Positions 45,528-54,016 of a DNA stretch of 64,000 nucleotides are shown piece by piece. The position numbers were made by a program, and so were the translations under genes. How positions within the stretch are numbered: the stretch's first letter is position 1; the number at the start of each line of letters is the position of its first letter. Origin of the DNA: Lachnospiraceae bacterium (GTDB taxonomy: Bacteria; Bacillota; Clostridia; Lachnospirales; Lachnospiraceae); contig JAAWCE010000038.1 of the NCBI GenBank assembly GCA_022793065.1, positions 20,872 through 84,871 on the forward strand, written 5' to 3'. A model generated the notes under the pieces. That model was not told the DNA's origin, ran no database searches, and saw nothing but the letters and a program-made list of their open reading frames with translations.

Positions 45528-46289
45528 TTATTTTTCACTCTGATAGGGGCCGTCCGCCGGGTATCCCCCTTTTAATTTCTGCATCCCTCTCTGAATAGCA
45601 TCTTTGGAATTGCGCCAGTCCGCGTCTGCGTTCCGGTAGTCAAATTTCTCCACCATCCAGGCCACATCTTCGGACAGGCGCTCCATATTGCGCTCCATCA
45701 GGGGAAGCATGATGTGGTAAAATTGGGTTTTGTCATTGTTGGACAGTCGGCTGTCGCAGGCTTCACATAATGCGCCGAAATGGTGAAGACAAAAGCCTTT
45801 GCCGTTTGTTATCTTTTCACGGAATGTTTCGTCCTGTTTCCACAGATAGAAAAAAGTATCCATATAACGTTTGAATGTATCCGAAAATTGGCTGCAGATA
45901 TAGCAGGAAGCTTCCTTTTCATGAATCCACATGCCGATGGGGTTTCCGTTTTCCGTCGTCTTGCGAAATTTTTCTTTCAAAGAAGTTTTTCCAGGTTTAA
46001 AATGCGCAAATTCTTCTTTCATTTCGGCAATTATGTTCCGGTAATGGGTTTTGAGAATCCAGGCGTTGCCCAAAGTATTGCCATAATCGAACATTTTCTG
46101 AAAATGAGGTCTGCAGAAACCAGCTTTGTCCGTCATTTCCCGAATATCTGCTTCCATGTAGGATGAGCCGCTTCCGAGGACGAAATCAAGCAAATCCTGT
46201 TCTACGCTTCTCTCAATAAAGCAAAAAGGACATTCATCGTCAGCGTTTACGGCATCGTTCAGGGGGATAGTGTATAATTGTTCCTTCAT
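45528..46289 (-). CDS. DUF6062-type cysteine-rich protein
   Basis: A 253-residue soluble protein. Metal-site-like elements appear as DDECPFCFIER near residue 17, FCRPHFQKMFDYGN near 57, SCYICSQFSDTF near 126 and FCLHHFGALCE near 165, that is, alternating CxxC and CxxH pairs that suggest zinc or iron-sulfur binding. This pattern fits the DUF6062 family of clostridial proteins of unknown role. The start at 46289 was chosen because AAAGGA lies about eight bases upstream on the minus strand. Confidence 0.75.
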   Translation of the reverse strand: MKEQLYTIPLNDAVNADDECPFCFIERSVEQDLLDFVLGSGSSYMEADIREMTDKAGFCRPHFQKMFDYGNTLGNAWILKTHYRNIIAEMKEEFAHFKPGKTSLKEKFRKTTENGNPIGMWIHEKEASCYICSQFSDTFKRYMDTFFYLWKQDETFREKITNGKGFCLHHFGALCEACDSRLSNNDKTQFYHIMLPLMERNMERLSEDVAWMVEKFDYRNADADWRNSKDAIQRGMQKLKGGYPADGPYQSEK

Positions 46290-46475
46290 AAAGAAATCCT
46301 TTCCGACCGGTGAAAGGTCTGGCATGCTAAGATAAAAGTTTGGTGACTTAAGTGAACTGTTATCATAGTATCATCCAAACAGAAATAAATCAATAAATTG
46401 TGAAAGACATTTTAGTTCGTTACAGATTTGATACAGCTTTGTAACATTTGGTAATTAAAATTAAGGATTTTTTAG

Positions 46476-46504
46476 TTGTAAAGTGGGCCGGGGCAAGATA
46501 GTAT
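46476..46504 (+). promoter_or_regulatory. Promoter of the MBOAT-SGNH operon
   Basis: TTGTAA (46476-46481), a 17-base spacer and TAGTAT (46499-46504), about 35 bases before the MBOAT start. Confidence 0.55.
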
Positions 46505-46539
46505 ATAAGTAGGGAAAAAAACGAAAGATGTGATAGCAT

Positions 46540-47997
46540 ATGGTATTTAGCAGTATTGAATTTTTACTTTATTTTCTTCCGGTCTTTCTGATTGTGTATG
46601 GTTTGACCCCGGATAAGATGAAAAATTCGGCGCTTTTGGCGGGAAGTCTTATTTTTTATGCTTTTGGGGATGTAAAGTGTTTGCCTCTGCTTATGGTATC
46701 GGTTCTAATCAATTATTTTGTTGGTTTGCATTTAGAGCCGAAGGCGGGCGCGAAGAAAACGGTTGGAGCCGGAAACGGAACAAAACAGGGACAGAAGCGA
46801 GGCGGAAAAAAGAAGAGAAAAACTACATACAGAAAAACTGCCAGGGGCAGGTTAGAGAAAAGGCGCAGATGGCTGTTTATGACAGCGATTTGTTTGAATG
46901 TGGGGCTATTGGCGGTATTTAAATATTTTATCAAAGGGAGTCTGCCGCTGGGAATCAGCTTTTACACGTTTCAGGTGTTGTCATATTTGATTGATGTGTA
47001 TTGGGGAGATGAGGAAAAGGAAGAGTCTTTTGTGAGATTTGCCACTTATATCACGATGTTTCCTCAACTGATTTCGGGACCTATTATCAGGTATGGGGAG
47101 GTTCGGCCGGAGCTGAATAAACGCAAATTTACTTCCAAAACGATTCAGGACGGACTGAAGGTGTTTACCATGGGACTTGCTGCAAAGGTACTTTTGGCGG
47201 ATACCATTGGTTTACTCTGGAAGGATGCGGAGATAAAAGGCTTTGAGAGTATTTCCACGCAGCTTGCGTGGCTGGCGGCAATTGCATTTTCTCTGATGCT
47301 GTATTTTGACTTCTGCGGGTATTCGCTGATGGCGATAGGATTGGGCAAGATGTTTGGCTTTGAGCTTCCGGTAAATTTTCAGACGCCTTATATGTCCACT
47401 ACCGTGAGGGAATTTTACAGGAGATGGCATATGACGCTGGGGAAGTGGTTTAGCAGATATATTTATATTCCTTTGGGAGGAAATAGAAAGGGTGCGTTTA
47501 GAACAGTCTGTAATCTGCTTGTAGTATGGGGATTGACTGCCATATGGCATGGAAGCACGATGAATTTCCTCATATGGGGGATGCTGCTTTGGCTTGCCAT
47601 TGTGCTTGAGAGACAGATGGAGTCCATGGGCGTGCTGAAGGTGCTGGAAAAAGGGCCTGGAAAACTGGTGCCCCATTTGTATCTGTGGGTGGTGATTCCC
47701 GTGAGCTGGATGTGCTTTGCCATAGAAGATGTACAACAGTTACAGATATATCTGGGGAGAATGTTTGGCCTGGTGCCGGGCATCAAGGTCAGTGCCGGAG
47801 ACTGGATCAGGGCGTTGGAGTCTTATTGGTGGCTGCTTCTGGCAGGATTTGCGGCGTGCACGCCCGTGGTGATGAAGTTGTTTAGACGGTTTAAGGACAC
47901 TTTATTGGGGGGAATTGTTCTGGTATTATTGTTTTGGCTGTGTGTGTGGAGAGTGCAGATGGCAGGACAAAACCCTTTCCGGTACCTTGATTTTTAG
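46540..47997 (+). CDS. MBOAT family O-acyltransferase (DltB/AlgI-like)
   Basis: A 485-residue polytopic membrane acyltransferase that moves acyl, usually acetyl, groups across the membrane for surface polysaccharide modification. The family line REFYRRWHMTLGKWFSRYIY is followed by IPLGGNRKG, and the catalytic histidine lies in LTAIWHGSTMNFLIWG near residue 337. A basic insert (KRGGKKKRKTTYRKTARG, near residue 90) interrupts the early membrane segments. The next gene, 67 bases on, is an SGNH esterase-like protein, the usual partner in AlgI/AlgJ or PatA/PatB-type O-acetylation. Confidence 0.9.
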   Translation: MVFSSIEFLLYFLPVFLIVYGLTPDKMKNSALLAGSLIFYAFGDVKCLPLLMVSVLINYFVGLHLEPKAGAKKTVGAGNGTKQGQKRGGKKKRKTTYRKTARGRLEKRRRWLFMTAICLNVGLLAVFKYFIKGSLPLGISFYTFQVLSYLIDVYWGDEEKEESFVRFATYITMFPQLISGPIIRYGEVRPELNKRKFTSKTIQDGLKVFTMGLAAKVLLADTIGLLWKDAEIKGFESISTQLAWLAAIAFSLMLYFDFCGYSLMAIGLGKMFGFELPVNFQTPYMSTTVREFYRRWHMTLGKWFSRYIYIPLGGNRKGAFRTVCNLLVVWGLTAIWHGSTMNFLIWGMLLWLAIVLERQMESMGVLKVLEKGPGKLVPHLYLWVVIPVSWMCFAIEDVQQLQIYLGRMFGLVPGIKVSAGDWIRALESYWWLLLAGFAACTPVVMKLFRRFKDTLLGGIVLVLLFWLCVWRVQMAGQNPFRYLDF

Positions 47998-48064
47998 GTT
48001 TTGCGGTGGGAAGCGATCAAAGGATACACAAGCAGGGCGGGCGTTTGTATAAGAGGTATGAGAG

Positions 48065-49201
48065 ATGAAGCGATTGAGAAAATGGACTTTTTTGTTAATA
48101 TTTTTGGGCACAGGATTGATTTACCTTAGTTGTGTGGACCATTGGCAGGTTTATGCAAAACCATTGGTGCAGGCGAAGAGCTGGTATGATGATTTGGGAG
48201 TGGAGGAAAAACTTCTGGCGTATGCGGATCATGTGCAGACAACAGGACAGCCCTCTTTTGTAGACGGCAATGGAGAGACGGTTAATGGGGATGGTCAGAG
48301 TGTGAATGGCCCAGGGCAAGAGAATGGAGTTGACGATGACACTGGAATAGGGAATGGAACAGGAACCATAGGAACGGACGGTGTAGGAGATGGTGTGGGT
48401 TCAAACACGGATAATGGCGTGGGAACGGGCGATCACGAAGGAGACGGAATCGGTCAAGGCACAGGAAATGATTCGGAAACAGGAAACAGTGACGTCAGCC
48501 AGACAGGGGAACCGGATGAAGGTGGTCAGGGAAGCGCCGCCGAAGGGGAAAACAATGGAGATTCTCCGGAAAACGGGCCGGAGGAAGTCGCTGCTCCTGA
48601 ATATACCCAGGTGGAGGATGATTATTTTTCCGATGCGGTATTTATAGGAGATTCCAGGACAATGGGGCTGTTTGAATATGGTGGTCTGGAGGAAATTTCT
48701 ACATTCTATTGTTCCAGAGGGCTGACAATTTTTGAAATGTTTGACGCGGAGCTTGCTGTAGACAATGAAACAAAGAAAAAGCTGTCAGTGGAAGAGGCTT
48801 TGCAGCAGAACACGTTTTCTAAGGTGTACTTAATGTTGGGCATAAATGAGATGGGAGGGAATTTTGAGCCTTTTGTAGAAAGGTATCAGGAAGCGGTTGC
48901 ACATATACAGGAGCTTCAACCGGAAGCAGTCATCTATATACAGGCCATTATCAAAGTAACTGCAGAGCGTTCAGCGCAAGGAGATTACATTACCAATGAA
49001 GGAATTGAGCAGAGAAATGAGGCCATCTCCCAGATGGCAGACAATGAACAGGTGTTTTTTCTGGATGTAAATCCCCTTGTGTGTGATGAAACAGGGGGAA
49101 TGATAGCCTCCTATACCACTGACGGCGTACATTTAAAGGCAAAATATATAGATATATGGAAAGATTTTCTAAAGTCCCATGCGATTTGTCTTGACGAATG
49201 A
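48065..49201 (+). CDS. Membrane-anchored SGNH/GDSL hydrolase-like protein
   Basis: A 378-residue protein with an N-terminal anchor (WTFLLIFLGTGLIYLS). A linker of about 120 residues, rich in G, D, N and T (roughly 60-180), leads to an SGNH domain: block I VFIGDSRTMG with the nucleophile serine near residue 198, block III MLGINEMGG in the GxND position, and the catalytic DGVHL near the C-terminus. It follows the MBOAT gene, so it probably completes O-acyl transfer to, or removal from, a cell-surface glycan. The glycine-rich linker resembles that of the giant protein at 54017. Confidence 0.82.
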   Translation: MKRLRKWTFLLIFLGTGLIYLSCVDHWQVYAKPLVQAKSWYDDLGVEEKLLAYADHVQTTGQPSFVDGNGETVNGDGQSVNGPGQENGVDDDTGIGNGTGTIGTDGVGDGVGSNTDNGVGTGDHEGDGIGQGTGNDSETGNSDVSQTGEPDEGGQGSAAEGENNGDSPENGPEEVAAPEYTQVEDDYFSDAVFIGDSRTMGLFEYGGLEEISTFYCSRGLTIFEMFDAELAVDNETKKKLSVEEALQQNTFSKVYLMLGINEMGGNFEPFVERYQEAVAHIQELQPEAVIYIQAIIKVTAERSAQGDYITNEGIEQRNEAISQMADNEQVFFLDVNPLVCDETGGMIASYTTDGVHLKAKYIDIWKDFLKSHAICLDE

Positions 49202-49230
49202 ACGTGGAGATATTATGATGTCTGTAGCAT

Positions 49231-49267
49231 AAAAGTCGCAGAAGTCCGAAAGGGCGTCTGCGTCTTT
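49231..49267 (+). terminator. Hairpin after the SGNH gene
   Basis: AAAG-T-CGCAGA pairs with TCTGCG-T-CTTT around GTCC-GAAA-GGGC, which has a GNRA loop. It ends just before the first copy of repeat family 2. The T-tract is short, so termination is likely but not certain. Confidence 0.55.
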
Positions 49268-49268
49268 C

Positions 49269-49349
49269 ATGCACAGGCCCGCACAAAGGAATATGCCGTT
49301 AATGCGGTGTGCGCGGCGAGTAGGTGAGAAAGGTCTTCCACTACTGGAT
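49269..49349 (+). repeat. Dispersed repeat family 2, copy 1
   Basis: Begins ATGCACAGGCCCGCACA directly after the preceding hairpin. It contains GCCGT-TAAT-GCGGT inside CGCACA/TGTGCG, then GCGAGTAGG, GAGAAAGGTCTTCC and CTACT. It differs from the copy at 63774-63861 at scattered positions and by a short insertion; both changes in the inner stem keep pairing as G-T wobbles. It lies about 70 bases before the permease gene. Confidence 0.85.
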
Positions 49350-49420
49350 TGGAAACGGCATTTATTTAAGACAGTATCGAAACGGAAGAAACCGGGACGG
49401 CACTGGGATAGGAGAAAAAA

Positions 49421-50785
49421 GTGAGCGAAAAATCAAAGAATGTTCTTGGAGAAAACGGTATTTATGACGCCAGAGCACTAGGTATGCCCAAAGTACTTGT
49501 ACTGGGGCTGCAGCATATGTTTGCTATGTTTGGCGCAACCATTTTGGTGCCTATGCTGACCGGCCTGGATGTTTCCACAACTTTAATGTTTGCCGGTTTG
49601 GGGACATTATTGTTTCATCTGTTGACAAAGGGGAAGGTCCCTGCATTTTTGGGATCTTCCTTTGCTTTTTTAGGCGGATATGCGGCCATTGCGCCCATGG
49701 AAGGCGGAGCGGGCAATCAGGAATTGCTGCCCTATGCCTGTTTTGGTGTGGCGTGTTCAGGAATTTTGTACCTCATATTGGCGCTTTTTATTAAAATATT
49801 TGGGACGGGAAAGGTTATGAAATTCTTTCCGCCCATTGTAACAGGTCCCATTATCATTGCCATCGGACTGACGCTTTCCCAGTCTGCCATTGAAAATTGT
49901 TCGGCGGATTGGCTGGTGGCGGTGGTGGCTATTGGGCTGGTGATAATATGCAATATATGGGGAAGAGGCATGGTGAAGATTGTGCCTATTATCATTGGAG
50001 TGATAGGTTCCTATCTGTTGGCGGCAGTCATTGGAAGGGTTGATTTTGCGGCGGTAAAGGATGCGGCCTGGATAGGGTTTCCTATTCACTGGAATCAGAC
50101 TGCGTTTTGGGCGTTATCACAGGGAGATGTGTCTTTGCTGGTAACTTCCGTGATTACGATTATGCCCATTGCACTTGCGACGATTGTTGAGCATATTGGT
50201 GATGTATCCGCAATTTCTTCCACGGTGGGGAAAAATTATATAAAGGAGCCGGGATTGCATCGGACATTGTTGGGAGATGGTCTGGCGACGATTATGGCTT
50301 CGCTGTTTGGTGCGCCGGCCAACACCACATATGGAGAGAATACCGGCGTCCTTTCTTTGACAAAGGTATTTGATCCTCTGGTGATTCGTATTGCCGCATT
50401 GTTTGCAATATTGTTTTCCTTTTCTCCTAAGTTTGCCGCAATCATTGGGTGTATGCCCACTGCTACTTGCGGAGGGGTATCCCTGGTACTTTATGGGATG
50501 ATTTCGGCTGTGGGTGTGCGCAATATAGTGGAGACAAGGGTGGATTTTGCTAAGAGCCGTAATGTAATTATTGCTGCGCTGATCCTGGTATTGTCCATCG
50601 GAATCAAATACAGTTCCGCGGGAGCGGTGGGATTTACGGTGGGGAGTCTTACGATTAGCTTTTCCGGGTTGGCCGTGGGGGCGTTGACCGGAATTATACT
50701 AAATGCGGTTCTTCCGGGAAAGGATTATGAATACAATGATAATAACCCGGATCACACGGGAGTTAATTTTGCCGTAAAAGGATGA
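49421..50785 (+). CDS. Nucleobase permease of the NCS2 (uracil-xanthine) family
   Basis: A 454-residue membrane transporter with about fourteen hydrophobic segments. Family lines are LGLQHMFAMFGATILVPMLTG at the N-terminus (the QHMFAMFGA signature of uracil permeases), PPIVTGPIIIAIGLTLSQSA and the substrate-site region EHIGDVSAISS and GAPANTTYGENTG. The GENTG glutamate is typical of UraA-like uracil carriers, so uracil is the most likely substrate. The start is GTG after AGGAG. No PyrR-type leader was recognised. Confidence 0.88.
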   Translation: MSEKSKNVLGENGIYDARALGMPKVLVLGLQHMFAMFGATILVPMLTGLDVSTTLMFAGLGTLLFHLLTKGKVPAFLGSSFAFLGGYAAIAPMEGGAGNQELLPYACFGVACSGILYLILALFIKIFGTGKVMKFFPPIVTGPIIIAIGLTLSQSAIENCSADWLVAVVAIGLVIICNIWGRGMVKIVPIIIGVIGSYLLAAVIGRVDFAAVKDAAWIGFPIHWNQTAFWALSQGDVSLLVTSVITIMPIALATIVEHIGDVSAISSTVGKNYIKEPGLHRTLLGDGLATIMASLFGAPANTTYGENTGVLSLTKVFDPLVIRIAALFAILFSFSPKFAAIIGCMPTATCGGVSLVLYGMISAVGVRNIVETRVDFAKSRNVIIAALILVLSIGIKYSSAGAVGFTVGSLTISFSGLAVGALTGIILNAVLPGKDYEYNDNNPDHTGVNFAVKG

Positions 50786-50791
50786 GAATGG

Positions 50792-50826
50792 AAAATGCCG
50801 GGCGAGGAAATCGTTTGGCATTTTTT
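50792..50826 (+). terminator. Terminator of the permease gene
   Basis: AAAATGCC and GGCATTTT form an eight-pair stem around a 17-base loop, continuing into TT. A separate perfect palindrome, AGTTCCCGC-TT-GCGGGAACT, follows at 50873-50892 before the family 1 repeat. Confidence 0.8.
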
Positions 50827-50951
50827 GTATGAGCAGAGACCGGAAGGGGTACTGGAAAGCAGAGACGGAACAAGTTCCCGCTTGCGGGAACTGGAACAGT
50901 CCAGCTAATCCATTTATTAAAAATGTTTCGCTGGACAGGTGAGGCTGTGAA

Positions 50952-51057
50952 GGCGCACGAGAGCAAATTTCATGAGATTGCTTACGAATGAAATTTGTCT
51001 CTCCTGTGTGTGCGCCGAAAGAACCTCACCCTTTAGTGCCGTCGCGCAGCGACTTAA
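50952..51057 (+). repeat. Dispersed repeat family 1, Y-X copy
   Basis: Module Y (50952-51016) pairs GGCGCAC/GTGCGCC, GAGAG/CTCTC and AAATTTCAT/ATGAAATTT, with the upper stem fully paired here. Module X (51019-51057) carries CTTTAG, GTCGC-GCA-GCGAC and ACTTAAAAT. X is followed at once by GGGAGG, the ribosome site of the dipeptidase gene. Y is almost identical to that at 36692-36756. Confidence 0.88.
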
Positions 51058-51073
51058 AATGGGAGGAATAAAA

Positions 51074-52186
51074 TTGAAAGTAATTGATATGCACTGTGAT
51101 ACGATTAGCGAATTGTTACATAGGAGGGAAGGGGGAAAGCCTTCGTCATTGCGGGAAAATCAGGGGCATCTGGATTTGCTGCGGATGCGGGAAGGGCACT
51201 ATCTGCTGCAGAATTTTGCATTGTTTGTAATGCTGGAGAAGGATGGGGATCCCTGGGAACGAGTATGCCGTCTGCATCAGTGTTATCAGGAAGAACTGGA
51301 GCGGAATCAGGATATCCTGGCACCGGTGTATAGGTTTTCTGATATTGCAGAGAATGAGGCGGCCGGAAAGATATCGGCAATGCTCACCGTGGAGGAAGGC
51401 GGGGTGTGTAAGGGGGAAGTGGAAAAGCTCAGGGAGTTGTACCGCATGGGCGTAAGAATGATGACGCTTACATGGAATTTTGATAATGAAATCGGATCTC
51501 CTAATTTTAACCCAGAGTTAAAGCTGCGTATGCGGCAGGCAATGGATGCCTGGAAGCGTATGGACAGACAGGAAGAACCCAGTGGAGGAAAGCAGGAAGA
51601 AGGGATTTTGGAAAGTGAGAGGCGCGGTGGGGCGCAAGAAGCTTTTGATGCGTTTTATCATACGCCAAATGTAACCAAAGGACTTACCGAAAAGGGGCGG
51701 GAGATGGTAGTTGAAATGGAGGAACTGGGCATGATTCCCGATGTCTCCCATTTATCCGATCAGGGGTTTTGGGACGTGCTGGAAACGACGAAAAAACCTT
51801 TTGTGGCAAGTCATTCCAATGCCAGAGCGGTCTGTCCTTGTGTGAGGAATATGACAGATGATATGATTTGCCGTCTTGCAGAAAGGGGAGGAGTTATGGG
51901 GCTGAACTTTTGTGCGGATTTTCTGGAGGAAAAGCCCGTGGGTGTAAAAAATCCCGGCACCATTGCCGGGGTGGTACGACATGCAAAGCATATTGTCTCT
52001 GTGGGGGGGATTGAGGTATTGGGCCTTGGGAGTGATTTTGACGGAATTGACACACATGCACAACTGCCCGGCGCCCAGAGTATGGGGGTGTTGTGGGATC
52101 ACCTTCATAAAAGCGGATTTACCGAAAGGGAGCTGGATAAAATTTTCTATCAAAATGTACTTCGGGTTTACAGGGATACAATATGA
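51074..52186 (+). CDS. Membrane dipeptidase family protein (peptidase M19)
   Basis: A 370-residue zinc dipeptidase of the amidohydrolase fold. The metal ligands are visible: IDMHCDT (HxD) near residue 7, the glutamate in MLTVEEGG near 103, DVSHLS near 222 and SHSNARAV near 244, then GSDFDG near 320. No signal peptide is present, so it is cytoplasmic in spite of the family name. The start is a TTG at 51074, seven bases after GGGAGG. The frame continues upstream to 50972 only because it reads through the repeat. A variable glutamate/glycine-rich insert lies near residues 165-190. Confidence 0.88.
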   Translation: MKVIDMHCDTISELLHRREGGKPSSLRENQGHLDLLRMREGHYLLQNFALFVMLEKDGDPWERVCRLHQCYQEELERNQDILAPVYRFSDIAENEAAGKISAMLTVEEGGVCKGEVEKLRELYRMGVRMMTLTWNFDNEIGSPNFNPELKLRMRQAMDAWKRMDRQEEPSGGKQEEGILESERRGGAQEAFDAFYHTPNVTKGLTEKGREMVVEMEELGMIPDVSHLSDQGFWDVLETTKKPFVASHSNARAVCPCVRNMTDDMICRLAERGGVMGLNFCADFLEEKPVGVKNPGTIAGVVRHAKHIVSVGGIEVLGLGSDFDGIDTHAQLPGAQSMGVLWDHLHKSGFTERELDKIFYQNVLRVYRDTI

Positions 52187-52267
52187 ATAAAATACCCTAT
52201 TGCAGCACTTTTATTTTCAAAAAAGATGTGTTATATTTGTATTAGAAAAGATTTTGGAGGGGTGGAA

Positions 52268-53731
52268 ATGACAAAAGAACAATATTTGAGAAGCGACAAG
52301 AGGGTATTGGCATTAATAGGCGCAACAGAGGTATATATGATATTTTCCATGATATATGCCATTGTTCTTCATACGGCGGAGGCGGGAACTTATATCCAGT
52401 TGGCCGCATATGGAGGATTGCTTGTGGTCAGCATTGTGGGATTTGCAATTTTAAAGGGAAAAAGGTCCTGCGGAAGAGTGGTGACCGGTTCCGGAGCGTT
52501 GGCGTATCTGATTCTCATGAGCCTGGGAGCGGAGGAACTTACATATGTATATGCGTTTCCTATTTTGATTGCGTCCATTATGTATTTAAATAAAAATTAT
52601 GCCATGGCCGGTTCGGCAGTGATTGCAATTGCAAATATCATCAGAACATTGAGAGATGCGGCTTCCGGGACTGTGGATATCGGCTTTACAATGATTCGCT
52701 GGGTGATGACCATTTTAATCTGTGTGGCGGCATATGTTGTAATGCAGATTGTTCAGCGGTTTAATGAGGATAATGTGGAGAGTATTCGGAAATCGGTGGA
52801 GCAGCAGGCGGAAGTATCAAAGCAAATGGCGGCGATTGCAGATGAGATTGGAAGGAATTTTGACAATGCCAGCGCGAATTTGGAAGAACTGAAGGCGGGG
52901 ATTCATGCCAATAATTTTGCAATGAACAATATTGCGGAAAGCACGGAAAGCACCGCGCAGGCAATACAGGAGCAGGCTCATATGTGTGCGAACATTCAGG
53001 AAAGTTCAGATAAAGTGGAAGAGGATACCGTAAAGGTTGAGACGGCGGCAAAGAACACTTCAAGAAATGTGGCGGAAGGAGCGGCGCTGGTACATGAATT
53101 AAAAGAGCAGGCGGAGAGTGTGGAACAGGCCAGCAGACAGACGGTAGAAGCTACTTCGCGGCTTTTGACCCGTGTGGATCAGGTTGAGAGTATTGTAGGA
53201 GATATTTTGAACATATCTTCGCAGACAAATCTGTTAGCGCTGAATGCTTCCATAGAGGCGGCAAGAGCGGGAGAAGCGGGAAAAGGATTTGCGGTGGTTG
53301 CGGATGAGATAAGACAGCTTTCGGAACAAACAAAAGAGGCTACCAACCGTATTACCGGTATTATTATGGAGTTAATCGGCGATGCGAAAACCGCTTCGGC
53401 AAGTTTGGACAATTCCGTGGAATATATTAATCGGCAGACGGAGAAAATTGAGGTTGCAAAGGAAAAATTTGAGAGTATTGATCATGAGGTGACGGAATTA
53501 ACCGGGAGTATTCGGCACACGGACGCCACAGTGGCGGAAATTCTCAAAGCTACAGGGGTAATTTCCGATAATATTTCTCAACTGTCGGCTTCTAGTGAAG
53601 AGGTGGCGGCGGCTTCGGGAGAAAGCGTTAAGACCGCTTCCGAGACAGTGAATAGAATGGAAGAATGTAGCCGGATTTTGTCGAATATAAAAAAGCTGGC
53701 GGAGCGGCTGGAGGAATGTGCAAGAGGGTAG
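52268..53731 (+). CDS. Methyl-accepting chemotaxis protein, membrane type without extracellular domain
   Basis: A 487-residue chemoreceptor. Five to six hydrophobic segments occupy residues 10-165 with only short loops, so it has a membrane sensor rather than a Cache domain. A coiled coil follows, and the invariant hairpin tip reads [20 protein letters not shown] followed by [19 protein letters not shown] near residue 330. ATG 52268 follows GGAGGGG; an upstream in-frame ATG (52226) has no site. No che or flagellar genes are near. An inverted repeat TGACAGAT/ATCTGTCA (53760-53802) lies after the gene. Confidence 0.9.
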   Translation: MTKEQYLRSDKRVLALIGATEVYMIFSMIYAIVLHTAEAGTYIQLAAYGGLLVVSIVGFAILKGKRSCGRVVTGSGALAYLILMSLGAEELTYVYAFPILIASIMYLNKNYAMAGSAVIAIANIIRTLRDAASGTVDIGFTMIRWVMTILICVAAYVVMQIVQRFNEDNVESIRKSVEQQAEVSKQMAAIADEIGRNFDNASANLEELKAGIHANNFAMNNIAESTESTAQAIQEQAHMCANIQESSDKVEEDTVKVETAAKNTSRNVAEGAALVHELKEQAESVEQASRQTVEATSRLLTRVDQVESIVGDILNISSQTNLLALNASIEAARAGEAGKGFAVVADEIRQLSEQTKEATNRITGIIMELIGDAKTASASLDNSVEYINRQTEKIEVAKEKFESIDHEVTELTGSIRHTDATVAEILKATGVISDNISQLSASSEEVAAASGESVKTASETVNRMEECSRILSNIKKLAERLEECARG

Positions 53732-53863
53732 GCCAGGTGGGTGAGGCGGCGTGTAAGTGTGACAGATGAAGTTTGATTTTATGCTTTATGCACAATCTGT
53801 CATATGATTTTGGAAAAAGCAATTAAATATTTTAAGGAATTTATATATTTTTTAGAGATTGTC

Positions 53864-53892
53864 TTGACAGAGTATGTGCAGATTGCTACAAT
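53864..53892 (+). promoter_or_regulatory. Promoter of the giant rhamnogalacturonan enzyme gene
   Basis: TTGACA (53864-53869), a 17-base spacer and TACAAT (53887-53892), with an A+T-rich stretch upstream. The leader is about 115 bases. Confidence 0.78.
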
Positions 53893-53917
53893 AAAATAGA
53901 AGTGAAAAAGATAGTTT

Positions 53918-53959
53918 TGCGCATCTTTTTTAGATGCGCATTTATCGTATAAAAATACG
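53918..53959 (+). promoter_or_regulatory. Two hairpins in the leader of the giant gene
   Basis: TGCGCATCT (53918-53926) pairs with AGATGCGCA (53932-53940) around a T5 loop. CGTAT-AAAA-ATACG follows at 53946-53959. Both lie between the promoter and the ribosome site. The T run is in the loop rather than after the stem, so RNA stability or attenuation control is as likely as termination. Confidence 0.6.
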
Positions 53960-54016
53960 GTAAAAACTATGAGTGGGGCAGGAAATTGCTTTACAGGAAA
54001 AACAGGAGGTGCAGTT

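Noticed and set aside
49353..49420. PyrR-binding attenuator before the nucleobase permease
   Set aside because: No PyrR loop consensus and no terminator pair between repeat family 2 and the GTG start.
50972..51073. N-terminal extension of the M19 dipeptidase
   Set aside because: It reads through repeat family 1; the TTG at 51074 has GGGAGG at ideal spacing and starts at the conserved N-terminus.
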